Shown: positions 52,548 to 64,000, counted from the stretch's first letter. The stretch is DNA of 64,000 bases from Taudactylus pleione (GCA_031769625.1 JAUIMM010000188.1:12655501-12719500), one strand, 5' to 3'. The notes: generated by a model not told the origin, from the sequence alone. A program made the numbers and translations.

Positions 52548-52815
52548 AGGTGCGTACAACACGTGACGATTTTCTGAACGATTTTATGTCACATTTTTTA
52601 AAATGTAATGAACGATCTTTTGAACTACAAATGATTTTTGTAACTTCCCTTAATGAAAATCGTTCAGTTGGTCAGTCAGAATGAACTACAAATGGGAACG
52701 CGCATGAACGATAATCGTTCATCGTTATAACTCAGAAACTGAACGATTTTTTCAACGATTGAACAATAACGACGTAGTTAAATCGTTCAAAAAATCGTTA
52801 CGTGTGTATGCACCT
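52548..52815. mobile_element. 268-bp MITE, AGGTGCGTACA ends, TAA target
   Basis: Left AGGTGCGTACAACACGTGAC and right GTTACGTGTGTATGCACCT are inverted, and similarity extends through GATTTTCTGAACGATTTTA. TAA is duplicated at 52545-52547 and 52816-52818. The interior has many AACGATT/AATCGTT motifs. A Harbinger-like mover is plausible. Confidence 0.85.
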
Positions 52816-52829
52816 TAAATAATTATCTA

Positions 52830-52985
52830 AAAATAAAGACATTGGACAACAGGAATTGAGATTCATTAAGGTCAAATTTATTTTGAGTCAACATCATCCA
52901 TTGTCTTGAATTTTCTTGAATCATTAAAATAATTAGAGTTAGTATGGGGCGGACAACAAAGGAACGGACAAAATACAAAATGAAT
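52830..52985. mobile_element. Possible Ngaro terminal fragment
   Basis: ATAAAGACATTGGACAACAG, AAGGTCAAATTTATTTT and ACTAATTCT..AGTATGG segments keep the order seen at 35978-36080, the presumed end of the Ngaro element. Confidence 0.4.
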
Positions 52986-54325
52986 GCAAATGACTAATAG
53001 CAGGGACCTAGCATTTGACTGCACCAGGCAACAGGCATAATCTTAAGTAAGTCCTATTTATATTGTTAGTGTCAGTATATTTGGGGTGAGTGTTTGGACA
53101 TGGGGCCCCCTGAGCTGTTCTGGCTGGACCTCTTCAGGGCATCACCATTTAATACATATAGTCACTTTGTATATCACCTTCATGTTTGTTTATTATTCAT
53201 GTATTTTTTCACACATATTCTACTTTTATTATTATCTTAACACTCATTCGTTACTTTTACACACTTGATACTTTAACACTTCACTGTCACCCTTCTTTTC
53301 GTGTGATGCCCTGGGGAGGTCTTTGGCTGGACTCTTTTGGGGTGCCTTGCGCCCCAGATGTGAACCCCAGAGTGTTAGGGACCTGCTCAATGAGGTGACC
53401 TTGACGCTGGTGGGCAGGCCCGTCTCATTGGCCATTGATATCCAAACTACCTCTGAAATTATATTTAATAAATTTAAATGTAAACTAGTGTTCACTCTAG
53501 CTCCGGTGACATGCAGGGCACCAGGGCTAGAGAGGGCAACATTAAGCGCCCGGAAAGGGGGTGTGGTCATGAAAAGGGGGCGTGTCTATAAGATGCGTCT
53601 CCTTTTCGTCATACTTGGGGGCGTGCCCGGCGCTTACGGACATGCCGGGCAGCCCCCAAGTGCTGCAGAAAGGGAGCATAGATCCCGGGTGCATGCGCCC
53701 GGCGTCTATTCTCCGGTGGTGACCGGGACACCGCATGTTTCTCCACCCGCGGGACACTGCGTCCCGCGGGTGAGAACGGCACCCGCAGGCTGTGAGGGCA
53801 GGGCGCTTTTTGCCCTCCTCCTGGAGGGCAGGGTGCTTTTTGCCCTCCAGAAGGAGGGCAGGGCGCCGCGCCACGCTAAAACAGCCTAGCGGGAACGCTA
53901 GTAAACAGTAATGATCACATAGTGCATCTGCAACTCTGTTTCCGTTTTTATATGGACACCAGTATAGAAAGGATGATTACTGCAATGGACCGCTCTGTCG
54001 GTAACAGCGGCCCTATGTGATGGGTGGACTGCCGGGTCTATGACCCAGAATCCCCTCTGGCGTCCTTCTGAGCATGAGCGGAAGGATGCACACGACACTC
54101 TGGGGAGAGAAGCCCACCGGCTTCTATGGGTAACTCCATCAGGAAGATGGCGTTACCCAAGGCAACCAAGCCCTGGAGTGCATCGTATTTTGGGGGTTTG
54201 ACCGCATTTCTCCCCTTCCTGCACCTCACCCGTAGTTTTAGGAATCTTTTAATAAAATAAATTCAATTGTATTAATTACATCTGTGGGTGTATTAGTTGA
54301 CTTTAGAGTTGTCACAAGCCCTATA
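52986..54325. other. No gene seen; GC-rich local repeats
   Basis: 53800-53860 repeats GGAGGGCAGGGCGCTTTTTG twice in a foldback context. 53500-53760 has CGCCCGG and CCCGCGGG palindromes. Several short frames lack domains or codon signal. Confidence 0.35.
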
Positions 54326-54329
54326 GGTA

Positions 54330-55090
54330 TGTAGTCACATTGTTAATGTTCACTATGTTAACATTCATATGTTGACATCTAATGTCAACATATGGTATGT
54401 AGACATTAGGGTTAGGCTTAGGTTTAGGGATTAGTAGTTAGGGTTAGGGATAGCTTTAGGACTAGGGGATAAGCTTAGCATTAGGGGTTAGGTTTACCAT
54501 TAAGGTTAGAGATACTTGAGAAACGGATTGTCAAGCTGATGACTAAGGGCCTGAATCAAAGATGGAGGCAAATACGACTACGCACGCAATTGTTAGCCAT
54601 CGCACATGCATTTATGCCACACAGCGTGTGCGCAGCGATTATGGACGCACATAGGAATCCTGCGTAGAGTTAGTGACAGGTTGTCAGCATTTGTCGGTGG
54701 TGATGGGGGGTGGTCTGAGAAACGCAGGCGCACCTGTCCGTTTGAACGCCATTACTTGGGCGTGCACAAATTAGCCACTGCGAGTGCATACGCAGCTCTG
54801 CATGTCAGAAGAGCTCCCAAGGCTTCGGCAGGTCAGACCTGCCGCAAGGGTAAGGTGGCCGCTGATGTGCGCCGATGTTACTGATATTTGCGCAGGTAAA
54901 CGGCGTTGCATGCAGGTAAGAAGACAGCAGCAGGTGTCTTTATGCTCGGGTGATGTTTGCGAACAGTAGCATATTTTCGCTGCTACATTGCGTACGAAAC
55001 ACCAGCTGCTATCACCTTAGTGCCCGTCTCTTAATCAGGCCCAATGTCAAAATGCAAATTGTCGAAATGATGAACATGTCGACATTATGA
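54330..55090. mobile_element. TTGACAT-type MITE with TTAGGG-like core, split by copy F
   Basis: TGTTAACATTCATATGTTGACA and ATGTCAACATATGG lie at the left; GTCGAAATGATGAACATGTCGACATTATGAATG lies at the right (in pieces). 54400-54520 is GGGTTAGGCTTAGGTTTAGGG-like. Copy F occupies 54547-55042. Confidence 0.6.
54547..55042. mobile_element. GGGCCTGAATC-type MITE, copy F
   Basis: The ends GGGCCTGAATCAAAGATGG and TCTTAATCAGGCCC are diverged inverted repeats. Flanking triplets are TAA and AAT, so no clean duplication. The interior has TTTGTCGGTGGTGATGGGGG, as in copies G and H. Confidence 0.7.
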
Positions 55091-56230
55091 ATGACGTGGT
55101 CACCATCAATATAATATATCGTACCCACCTTATAAAATTATCTATTACCATCAAGGAAATGAGGAACATGTTTTCGGTGCAAGAAACAGGGACACCTGAA
55201 GGAAGATTGCTCACTAAGGGAACAGCAACAGAGAACTGTGGACTTAGGAGCTCATTCATACCTGGTCGCAAGCGGCCGCTTGTTCGTACGCATGTGCCAA
55301 CTAGTCAGAGCGATAGGAATCCGCTGGCTCGCTAAGCAAAGACAGCCCAGTGTAATGAGTGACAGGAGAGGCTGTTTATGGGTGGTAACAGGGGCAGGAC
55401 ACTAATAACGGGGGAGTGGAGGTGCGAACACAGGTGTGGCTGTGTGTTGCAACGCCGTGTCTAAGGCATGCATAATTAGCAAACAGCGTCATAGTACATG
55501 TCACCAGCCTTTATTTTACACTGAAATCCTCACAGTGCTTGCGGTAACCACAAGCGCTGCGAGCTCTTCCGATGGTCCTCCGTGTACCAATGTTTTAATT
55601 AGGGGTGTGCACCGGCCACTTTTCGTGTTTTGTGTTTTGGTTTTGGATCTGGATCTTTCTTCGTGTTTTGGATCTGGATTGGTTTTGCCAAAACCACCCT
55701 TCCGTGTTTTGGGTTCTGGGTTTTGTGTTTTGGATCTGTATTTTTTTGAAAAAAAGCATAAAAACAGCTAAAATCACAGAATTTGTAGGTTTTTCTGCTC
55801 CTATGCTATTATTAACCTCAATAACCTTAATTTCCACTCATTTCCAGTCTATTCTGAACACCTCACACCTCACAATAGTGTTTTTATGTCCAAAAGGTTG
55901 CACCGAGGTAGCTGGATGACTATGCTAAGCGACACGAGTGGGCGGCACAAACACGTGACCCATCTAGGCGTGAAACTGCAGTGGCAGACAGGATGGCAGT
56001 TTGAAAAACTAGGCCCCAAACTGTACATAATTCAAAGAAAAAAAAGAGGTGCAAGATGGAATTGTCCTTGGGCCCTCCCACCCACCCTTATGTTGTATAA
56101 ACAGGACATGCACACTTTAACAAACCAATCATTTCAGCGCCAGGGTCTGCCACACAACTGTGGCTGAAATGATTGGTTCGTTTGGGCCCCCACAAAACAA
56201 GCTGGCAATTAATCTGTCAATGCACAAACT

Positions 56231-56640
56231 GGCTCTACGGAGGCAAGATGTCATCCTCATCCTCCTCATCCACCGATTCCTCACCCTCTTCAGTGTGTAC
56301 ATCCTCATCCTCACAGAGTATTAATTCGTCCCCGCTGGAACCACAGGTCCCTCTGTACGTTCTGGAGGCTGGTCTCCCTGGAAGAGTTGATAATTCATTT
56401 TATGAACATCATCTTCTCCACATTTTGTGGAAGCAACCTCCTACGCCTTTCGCTGACAAGGTTCCCGGCTGCACTAAACACTCTTTCGGAGTACACACTG
56501 GAGGGGGGGCAACTCAGGTAAAATAGAGCCAGTTTGTACAGGGACCTCCAAATTGCTTCTTTTTCCTGCCAGTACAGGTACGGACTGTCTGACATGCCTA
56601 CTTGGATGCTGTCACCGATGTAATCCTTTAACAGACAGAC
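56231..56640 (-). pseudogene. hAT transposase C-terminal fragment
   Basis: It encodes DYIGDSIQVGMSDSPYLYWQ, the PPSSVYSERVFSAAGN block and the acidic tail, with a small deletion near 56337 and a frameshift at 56400. It joins directly to the 139-bp array near 56628, so the sequence upstream of the EDYIGD block is gone. Confidence 0.88.
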
Positions 56641-57497
56641 GCATGCTTGTCGCTGCTGCTTTGAGGATGCAAGTGCGGCTACAGCCCACACAATTCACAA
56701 AGACAGAATAAAAAAGAAGAATATTTTTATTGTTTGTGGAGCGCACTTTGAGGGTTACACCACCCTTTAACAGACAGACGCACGCTTGTCGCTGCTGCTT
56801 TGAGGATGCAAGTGCGGCTACAGCCCACACAATTCGCAAAGACAGAAAAAAGAAGAAGAATATTTTTATTGTTTGTGTAGCACACTTTGAGGGTGTCACC
56901 ACCCTTTAACAGACAGACGCACGCTTGTCGCTGCTGCTTTAAGGATGCAGGTGCGGCTACAGCCCACACATTTCACAAAGACTGAAAAAAGAAGAAGAAT
57001 ATTTTTATTGTTTGTGTAGCACACTTTGAGGGTGTCACCACCCTTTAACAGACAGACGCTCGCTTGTCGCTGCTGCTTTGAGGATGCAAGTGCGGCTACA
57101 TCGCACACAAGTCACAAACACATTAAAAAAATAGTTTTTTATTTTTTGGAGCACTTTGAGAGTTACACCACCCTTTAACAGACAGACGCACGCTTGTCGC
57201 TGCTGCTTTGAGGATGCAAGTGCAGCTACAGCCCACACAATTCACAAAGACAGAAAAAAAAAGAACAATATTTTTATTGTTTGTGTAGCACACTTTGAGG
57301 GTGTCACCACCCTTTAACAGACAGACGCACGCTTGTCGCTGCTGCTTTAAGTATGCAGGTGCGGCTACAGCCCACACATTTCACAAAGACAGAAAAAAAA
57401 GAGCAATATTTTAATTGTTTGTGTAGCACACTTTGAGGGTGTCACCACCCTTTAACAGACAGACGCACGCTTGTCGCTGCTGCTTTGAGGATGCAGG
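56628..57497. repeat. 139-bp array, about six units (first copy)
   Basis: The unit contains CAGACAGACGCACGCTTGTC, GCTGCTGCTTTGAGGATGCA, AGTGCGGCTACAGCCCACAC and TTTTTATTGTTTGTGTAGCA. It is homologous to the 160-bp unit over GCACGCTTG..GTGCGGCTAC..CACACAATTCACAAA and ..ACCCTTTAA. The E-box position reads CAAGTG. Confidence 0.93.
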
Positions 57498-57826
57498 TGG
57501 AATCTAGACGGGATTTGGAACCGGGGACACACTACCTCCATCAATTGTCTAAATCCCACTGCACTAATGGCGGATACCGGACGCACGTCTAACACCAACA
57601 TAGCAGTCAAGGCCTCAGTTATACGTTTTGCTTCAGGATGACTGCTGTCGTACTTCATCCTCATCACTAGGGACTGTTGGAGGGTCAATTGTTTAGTAAA
57701 AGTAGTGATATTCCTACTTCCTCTCTGGGATGATGAACAACTCCCAGCAGCAGCAATAGCACTAGGAGGAAGTGGTTCTTGATCTTTCCCTATTTTATTT
57801 TTATCGGAGAAAGTTTGGTCCTCCAT
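57452..57826 (-). pseudogene. hAT transposase N-terminal fragment (first copy)
   Basis: It starts MEDQTFSDKNKIGKDQEPLP and jumps, after PPSA, to AAAGSCSSSQRGSRN, deleting the BED finger. It runs to IPSRFH and then enters the array. The identical fragment recurs at 59922-60296. Confidence 0.9.
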
Positions 57827-57844
57827 TTATGTTATATTGATATA

Positions 57845-58812
57845 TACGTGCGGCTAAAGCGCACACAAACACAGAAAATATTTTTTTATTTTTGCTGGAG
57901 AGTAGTGCACTTTGTGGGTTACACCACCCTTTAAGAAATGAGCCAGCCGGCTCTTTACTTATGGGACACAGGCGCACGCTTGGCGCTGCTCCTTTGTTGA
58001 TGCACGTGCAGCCACAGTGCACACAAGTCACAAACACAGAAAATATTTTTTTTTGGTTTGGAGAGTATTTTGGGGGTTACAGCACCCTTTAATGGTCAAG
58101 CCAGCCGGCCCTTTACTTATGACACAGGCGCATGCTTGGCACTACTTTGTTGATGCACGTGCGGCTACTGCGCACACAATTCACAAACACAGAAAATAAT
58201 TTTTTTTTTGGTTTGGACTGGAGTGTACTTTGGGGGTTACAGCAACCTTTAACGGTCAAGCCAGCCGGCCCTTTACTTATGACACAGGCGCACGCTTGGC
58301 ACTACTTTGTTGATGCACGTGTGGCTACTGCGCACACAATTCACAAACACAGAAAATTATTTTTTTTTTGGTTTGGACTGGAGTGTACTTTGGGGGTTAC
58401 AGCACCCTTTAACGGTCAAGCCAGTCGGCCCTTTACTTATGACACAGGCGCACGCTTGGCACTACTTTGTTGATGCACGTGCGGCTACTGTGCACACAAT
58501 TCACAAACACAGAAAATAATTTTTTTTTTGGTTTGGACTGGAGTGTACTTTGGGGGTTACAGCACCCTTTAATGGTCAAGCCAGCCGGCCCTTTACTTAT
58601 GACACAGGCGCATGCTTGGCACTACTTTGTTGATGCACATGCGGCTACTGCGCACACAATTCACAAACACAGAAAATAATTTTTTTTTTGGTTTGGACTG
58701 GAGTGTACTTTGGGGGTTACAGCACCCTTTAACGGTCAAGCCAGCCGGCCCTTTACTTATGACACAGGCGCACGCTTGGCACTACTTTGTTGATGCACGT
58801 GCGGCTACTGCG
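57845..58812. repeat. 160-bp array, about six units (first copy)
   Basis: These are the same units as 19671-22078, including GATGCACGTGCGGCTACTGC. The first unit is the most diverged. The duplicate is 60315-61455, which has one more unit. Confidence 0.93.
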
Positions 58813-59110
58813 CACAGGTCCCTTTGTACGTTCTGGAGGCTGGTCTCCCTGGAAGAGTTGATAATTCATTTTATGAACATCATCTTCTCCACATTTTGTG
58901 GAAGCAACCTCCTACGCCTTTCGCTGACAAGGTTCCCGGCTGCACTAAACACTCTTTCGGAGTACACACTGGAGGGGGGCAACTCAGGTAAAATAGAGCC
59001 AGTTTGTACAGGGACCTCCAAATTGCTTCTTTTTCCTGCCAGTACAGGTACGGACTGTCTGACATGCCTACTTGGATGCTGTCACCGATGTAATCCTTTA
59101 ACAGACAGAC
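58813..59110 (-). pseudogene. Duplicate of the hAT transposase C-terminal fragment
   Basis: It matches 56342-56640, with a G-run one base shorter that shifts the frame at PPP. It begins abruptly at AGGTCCC, the duplication junction. Confidence 0.88.
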
Positions 59111-59967
59111 GCATGCTTGTCGCTGCTGCTTTGAGGATGCAAGTGCGGCTACAGCCCACACAATTCACAAAGACAGAATAAAAAAGAAGAATATTTTTAT
59201 TGTTTGTGGAGCGCACTTTGAGGGTTACACCACCCTTTAACAGACAGACGCACGCTTGTCGCTGCTGCTTTGAGGATGCAAGTGCGGCTACAGCCCACAC
59301 AATTCGCAAAGACAGAAAAAAGAAGAAGAATATTTTTATTGTTTGTGTAGCACACTTTGAGGGTGTCACCACCCTTTAACAGACAGACGCACGCTTGTCG
59401 CTGCTGCTTTAAGGATGCAGGTGCGGCTACAGCCCACACATTTCACAAAGACAGAAAAAAGAAGAAGAATATTTTTATTGTTTGTGTAGCACACTTTGAG
59501 GGTGTCACCACCCTTTAACAGACAGACGCTCGCTTGTCGCTGCTGCTTTGAGGATGCAAGTGCGGCTACATCGCACACAAGTCACAAACACATTAAAAAA
59601 ATAGTTTTTTATTTTTTGGAGCACTTTGAGAGTTACACCACCCTTTAACAGACAGACGCACGCTTGTCGCTGCTGCTTTGAGGATGCAAGTGCAGCTACA
59701 GCCCACACAATTCACAAAGACAGAAAAAAAAAGAACAATATTTTTATTGTTTGTGTAGCACACTTTGAGGGTGTCACCACCCTTTAACAGACAGACGCAC
59801 GCTTGTCGCTGCTGCTTTAAGTATGCAGGTGCGGCTACAGCCCACACATTTCACAAAGACAGAAAAAAAAGAGCAATATTTTAATTGTTTGTGTAGCACA
59901 CTTTGAGGGTGTCACCACCCTTTAACAGACAGACGCACGCTTGTCGCTGCTGCTTTGAGGATGCAGG
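59098..59967. repeat. 139-bp array, duplicate
   Basis: Same units and order as 56628-57497. Confidence 0.93.
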
Positions 59968-60296
59968 TGGAATCTAGACGGGATTTGGAACCGGGGACAC
60001 ACTACCTCCATCAATTGTCTAAATCCCACTGCACTAATGGCGGATACCGGACGCACGTCTAACACCAACATAGCAGTCAAGGCCTCAGTTATACGTTTTG
60101 CTTCAGGATGACTGCTGTCGTACTTCATCCTCATCACTAGGGACTGTTGGAGGGTCAATTGTTTAGTAAAAGTAGTGATATTCCTACTTCCTCTCTGGGA
60201 TGATGAACAACTCCCAGCAGCAGCAATAGCACTAGGAGGAAGTGGTTCTTGATCTTTCCCTATTTTATTTTTATCGGAGAAAGTTTGGTCCTCCAT
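59922..60296 (-). pseudogene. Duplicate of the hAT transposase N-terminal fragment
   Basis: No difference from 57452-57826 was noticed in the encoded 124 residues. Confidence 0.9.
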
Positions 60297-60314
60297 TTAT
60301 GTTATATTGATATA

Positions 60315-61455
60315 TACGTGCGGCTAAAGCGCACACAAACACAGAAAATATTTTTTTATTTTTGCTGGAGAGTAGTGCACTTTGTGGGTTACACCACCCT
60401 TTAAGAAATGAGCCAGCCGGCTCTTTACTTATGGGACACAGGCGCACGCTTGGCGCTGCTCCTTTGTTGATGCACGTGCAGCCACAGTGCACACAAGTCA
60501 CAAACACAGAAAATATTTTTTTTTGGTTTGGAGAGTATTTTGGGGGTTACAGCACCCTTTAATGGTCAAGCCAGCCGGCCCTTTACTTATGACACAGGCG
60601 CATGCTTGGCACTACTTTGTTGATGCACGTGCGGCTACTGCGCACACAATTCACAAACACAGAAAATAATTTTTTTTTTGGTTTGGACTGGAGTGTACTT
60701 TGGGGGTTACAGCAACCTTTAACGGTCAAGCCAGCCGGCCCTTTACTTATGACACAGGCGCACGCTTGGCACTACTTTGTTGATGCACGTGTGGCTACTG
60801 CGCACACAATTCACAAACACAGAAAATTATTTTTTTTTTGGTTTGGACTGGAGTGTACTTTGGGGGTTACAGCACCCTTTAACGGTCAAGCCAGTCGGCC
60901 CTTTACTTATGACACAGGCGCACGCTTGGCACTACTTTGTTGATGCACGTGCGGCTACTGTGCACACAATTCACAAACACAGAAAATAATTTTTTTTTTG
61001 GTTTGGACTGGAGTGTACTTTGGGGGTTACAGCACCCTTTAACGGTCAAGCCAGCCGGCCCTTTACTTATGACACAGGTGCACGCTTGGCACTACTTTGT
61101 TGATGCACGTGCGGCTACTGCGCACACAATTCACAAACACAGAAAATAATTTTTTTTTGGTTTGGAGTGTACTTTGGGGGTTACAGCACCCTTTAACGGT
61201 CAAGCCAGCTGGCCCTTTACTTATGACACAGGCGCACGCTTGGCACTACTTTGTTGATGCACGTGCGGCTACTGCGCACACAATTCACAAACACAGAAAA
61301 TAATTTTTTTTTTGGTTTGGACTGGAGTGTACTTTGGGGGTTACAGCACCCTTTAACGGTCAAGCCAGCCGGCCCTTTACTTATGACACAGGCGCACGCT
61401 TGGCACTACTTTGTTGATGCACGTGCGGCTACTGCGCACACAATTCACAAACACA
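60315..61455. repeat. 160-bp array, duplicate plus one unit
   Basis: About seven units, one shortened by loss of GGACT (61160-61170). It ends at CACAAACACACAAAAAATAT, where the right subterminal region begins. Confidence 0.93.
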
Positions 61456-62060
61456 CAAAAAATATTATTTTTTTAGCACTTGGGGGGAGCACCCCTGATG
61501 GACAGAGCACCCCCTGGACAACACTACAGCACCCCTTTAGGACTGGGACACTGCACAGGACTTTGGAGTGGACCCTGCCCCTATGGAGAACTGACTGCAC
61601 AACACAGTCCAGCCAGCCCCTATGGACTTTGAAGTAGTGGACAACAGCAGCACAGCGCAGCACAGCACAGCACAACACTACTCTGCACTACACTACACTA
61701 CACTACACAGCCCTGCCAGCCCTAACTCCCACCCTCCCTCTTCACTGTCCACAGCCGAGTGAGAAAATGGCGCCAACGCGGGTACCTTATATAGGTTCCA
61801 AAACCCGCGAGACTCGGAAGGCGGGATGATGACGTTTTGCCTCGATTTCAGATCCGAGTCAGGAGGGAAAAGTCGAGCCTGACTCGGATCTGCCTCGGAT
61901 CGGGGGGGCTCGGGGGGGTTCGGATTTCAGAAATCCGAACCCGCTCACCCCTAGTTTTAATACACTTCCTGGAGGTGACGTGCGCTAGTGGTCATCTCTA
62001 CATAAGCTAATGGGCGCCCAAAGTGTCGCTCGCCAATACAAAGTGGGCGTGCTTATGCCT

Positions 62061-62456
62061 TTCCGAGCAAATTATATTTTTGTTGGTTTGTTTGTGTAAG
62101 TCTCTGTCTCTCTTCAACTTTTCATAATCATTTAATTTACAAATGCTTTCCACCTCTTTGCTTTCACCAATTTCTACATTCACCTTCTCCTGAGACTGCT
62201 GTATCACACCTTAGCCAAACTCTAGAAATTGCCCTCGATGAAGCAGTTCCAGTTACCCATCACACTTCACGAAGACTTAGATGTCAACCGTAACATTCTA
62301 AAGTAACAAGACAGCTACCAAAATTCTAACGTAAAGTATAACATCAGTGGTATAAATCTCTTACTCCAAGTGACTTCCTCACATACAAGACTATCTTCCA
62401 CTCTTATCGAAAAACGGTTCTGGACACTGGGAATCAAACAGAATTTTGTGAACCGA
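62061..62456. other. No gene seen
   Basis: AT-rich sequence without recognisable frame or element end. Confidence 0.3.
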
Positions 62457-63055
62457 GGACCTGATTCAGAGCCGGACGCTATTAGCGAACGGTCGTTCAG
62501 AAAAAGGGGCCGGCTATTTAAATTGAGCGCTCACTCTTTGCGGTCTGTTGACGCCTCTATGTCTGAGTGAGTGAACGAAACATGCGCTCGCTATTTTGTA
62601 AAGACGCCCCCTGGCCGTTCGCATCATACGTCATCTCCGCTATTTATTAGATTGATCGAGTACATCGAAAGGCGTCTGAACTGCTCGCAGTGCTTGTGGT
62701 AGGTTTTACTTCCCGCAATCACTGCGAGCAGTTCAGGCTAAAAGACAACCAAGTGACGTGATCGATGACACTCCCTTACTAATTATGCACTCCCATTAAA
62801 CGCCCGTTTTGACCGTTAGGTACGCCTGCGTTCGGATCTCCACTCCCCGTTTTCAAGCACCTTCCTCTGTTACCACCCACAAACGCCTCATTCTGTCACT
62901 CAAATTAGCAGGCCCTCGCTGTTTTGCGAGCGCACGATATCCGACGGTAATGACCGGTTGGCGCATGCGCATTATGACCCATATGCATGCGCAGATGTGC
63001 GAACATCGCTCGGAGCGAACGAGCGGCCGCTTACAAGCGGCTTTGAATCAGGTCC
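62457..63055. mobile_element. GGACCTGATTCAG-type MITE, copy H, complete
   Basis: The ends are GGACCTGATTCAG and TTGAATCAGGTCC; flanking triplets CGA and AGA match at 2 of 3. A central foldback pairs GAACTGCTCGCAGTGCTTGT with CACTGCGAGCAGTTC (62678-62735). It is the best template for the long subfamily (copies E, G and the fragment at 12862). Confidence 0.85.
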
Positions 63056-63173
63056 AGAAGCCTTTAGGCTTCTATAGCCTGCACCATCCACTGATGGCAT
63101 TGGCTAGCGGGTACAAGCTGTGGAGAAGTACGCTTTCCAGATCTCGATGCATGCTATTACAATGCCCCTTATG
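63056..63173. other. No feature recognised
   Basis: Short spacer. Confidence 0.3.
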
Positions 63174-64000
63174 CAGGGCCGGTTGTAGACATTGTGGAGC
63201 TCAGGGTGGTAGTTCCCAGTTGCGACCCCACCCCCCAAAAAAAAAGTCTTTACAGTCAGCTTCTGGAAAGGGGGCATGGCTGATTGGAGAGGGGACGTGT
63301 CCTTGTGCAACACCCCTATTTCACCCTAACACATTAAGCCACACACATATAATGCACATTATAATACATTATGTCCCACACATGTAATGCCCTTTCTAAT
63401 ACATTATGGCCCACACATGTAATGCCCTTTCTAATACATTATGGCCCACACATGTAATTCCCTTTCTAATACATTATTCCACACACATGTAATGCCCTTT
63501 CTAATACATTATTCCACACACATGTAATGCCCTTTCTAATACATTATTCCACACACATGTAATGCCCTTTATAAAAAACATATACACATATAGGATACTA
63601 CATGAAAAAACACACATATCAGCTATTCCCACGTGGAGGTGCAGTTACCTGCTGGTGAAGCACATCTCTGCTGGTTCCATGCCCAGTGCCTAGTCCGGAG
63701 TGCGGCAGATGGGAGGTGACAACCAGGGCCACTACCACTATGTGAAACAAGAGGGGACAGAAGTCTCAGTCGGCATAGAGGGCAGAGAAGCAGGGCCTCT
63801 CTAGCCACATGGCCGCCAGGCAGGGTGGAGTGAAGGAGGTCTCAACCGGCGTCCGGACTCCGGAGTGTCAGTGCGGCTGATGTGAGCGGATAGAGCGGAG
63901 AGCAAGGGCCCTTCCTGTCAGTGTCATGTGACACCCAGGAGGAGAGGAGGGAAGGTGGCGATTGGCTGCAATGTCACTGCAGCTGTGATGATTGGTGAGG
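63174..64000. mobile_element. Possible hAT-type element with CAGGGCCGGTT start, running off the window
   Basis: GCAGGGCCGGTTGTAGAC at 63174 looks like a CAGGGCCGG hAT terminus. The rest is non-coding and includes a tandem repeat. The right end would lie beyond the window. Confidence 0.35.
63338..63575. repeat. 34-bp tandem repeat, about seven units
   Basis: CACACATGTAATGCCCTTTC and TAATACATTATGGCC or TTCCA repeat at about 34-bp spacing, with the first unit diverged. Confidence 0.93.

Larger units (their letters stand above)
56342..61282. repeat. 2.47-kb direct tandem duplication
   Basis: 56342-58812 and 58813-61282 match at an offset of 2470-2471 bp. They share the transposase C-terminal scrap, the 139-bp array, the N-terminal scrap and the 160-bp array, with only a handful of differences (for example a G-run one shorter, CTCTG versus TTTG). 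The junction at 58811 joins a 160-bp unit (CTGCGCACA) to ACAGGTCCC. Confidence 0.95.
55600..61953 (-). mobile_element. Third BED-hAT copy, non-autonomous, internally duplicated
   Basis: The termini are TAGGGGTGTGC and GCTCACCCCTA, with the perfect 8-bp duplication GTTTTAAT (55592-55599 and 61954-61961). The ends are almost identical to the intact copy. The interior has only transposase scraps, two types of array and a 2.47-kb tandem duplication. It must rely on transposase from elsewhere. Confidence 0.96.
55247..62060. mobile_element. GGACCTGATTCAG-type MITE, copy G, split by hAT copy 3
   Basis: It starts GGAGCTCATTCATACC after TTA. It follows the inverse of copy H through TAATGAGTGACAG, ATGGGTGGTAACAGGGG and GCATGCATAATTAGCA to 55599. 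It resumes after the hAT at 61962 (CTTCCTGGAGGTGACGTGCG). The right end is not recognisable, so the end coordinate is approximate. Confidence 0.6.

Noticed and set aside
54547..55042. A target-site duplication for MITE copy F
   Set aside because: The flanking triplets TAA and AAT do not match, so no duplication is claimed.

Overview
The window looks like vertebrate nuclear DNA, most likely from an anuran amphibian with a large, repeat-rich genome. This is an inference from the repeat families: a Penelope-like element, an Ngaro-type tyrosine-recombinase retroelement, a BED-finger hAT transposon, a CR1/L2-type LINE, a tRNA-derived SINE, and dense MITEs with frog-like ends (conserved ends such as GGGGGTATATTTACT and ATAGCAACCAATCAGA). 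I found no intact host gene, rRNA, tRNA or CRISPR array. The only host-derived coding sequence recognised is a dead fragment of a FOXK-type forkhead gene (FHA domain) at 14019-14306.

Layout, left to right. 1-2670: minus-strand Penelope-like element cut by the window edge. 2999-4964: two copies of a hairpin-rich MITE around an old hAT fragment. 5127-6645: 79-bp satellite split by a MITE. 7079-12861: a very degraded hAT relative, stuffed with MITEs, a SINE and two tandem arrays. 13270-15640: diverged repeats, MITEs and the FOXK relic. 15901-22595: a complete 6.7-kb hAT element with an uninterrupted 1037-codon transposase and a 15-copy, 160-bp array directly upstream of its start codon. 23675-28902: a hAT-type element holding a second, broken copy of the same hAT family, itself invaded by other DNA. 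28911-35830: MITEs, palindromes and telomere-like (TTAGGG-like) dispersed repeats. 35975-41388: degraded Ngaro element (gag, RT, RNase H, tyrosine recombinase, SGNH hydrolase). 41392-46871: nested MITEs and a LINE fragment. 47175-50990: decayed Ty3/Gypsy element whose LTRs carry minisatellites. 51799-55090: further MITEs and a strong 38-bp-arm foldback. 55247-62060: a MITE split by a third hAT copy (55600-61953) that carries array blocks and a 2.47-kb tandem duplication. 62457-64000: another MITE and a 34-bp tandem repeat.

Many insertions are supported by target-site duplications read directly from the sequence. The 8-bp duplications are GTTATTAT, GTTTTAAT, AGCATTAT, ATTTAAGG and ATTCAGAC (perfect), with several 7/8 matches. 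A distinct MITE family with GGGCCTGATTCAG ends shows 3-bp duplications. Together these give a relative insertion order.

The most distinctive material is (1) the hAT family, in which a promoter-proximal unit exists as one copy, about six or seven copies, or fifteen copies in different elements; (2) the GGGCCTGATTCAG MITE, built almost entirely from consecutive perfect hairpins; and (3) the FOXK FHA relic. Boundaries not supported by a target-site duplication are approximate.
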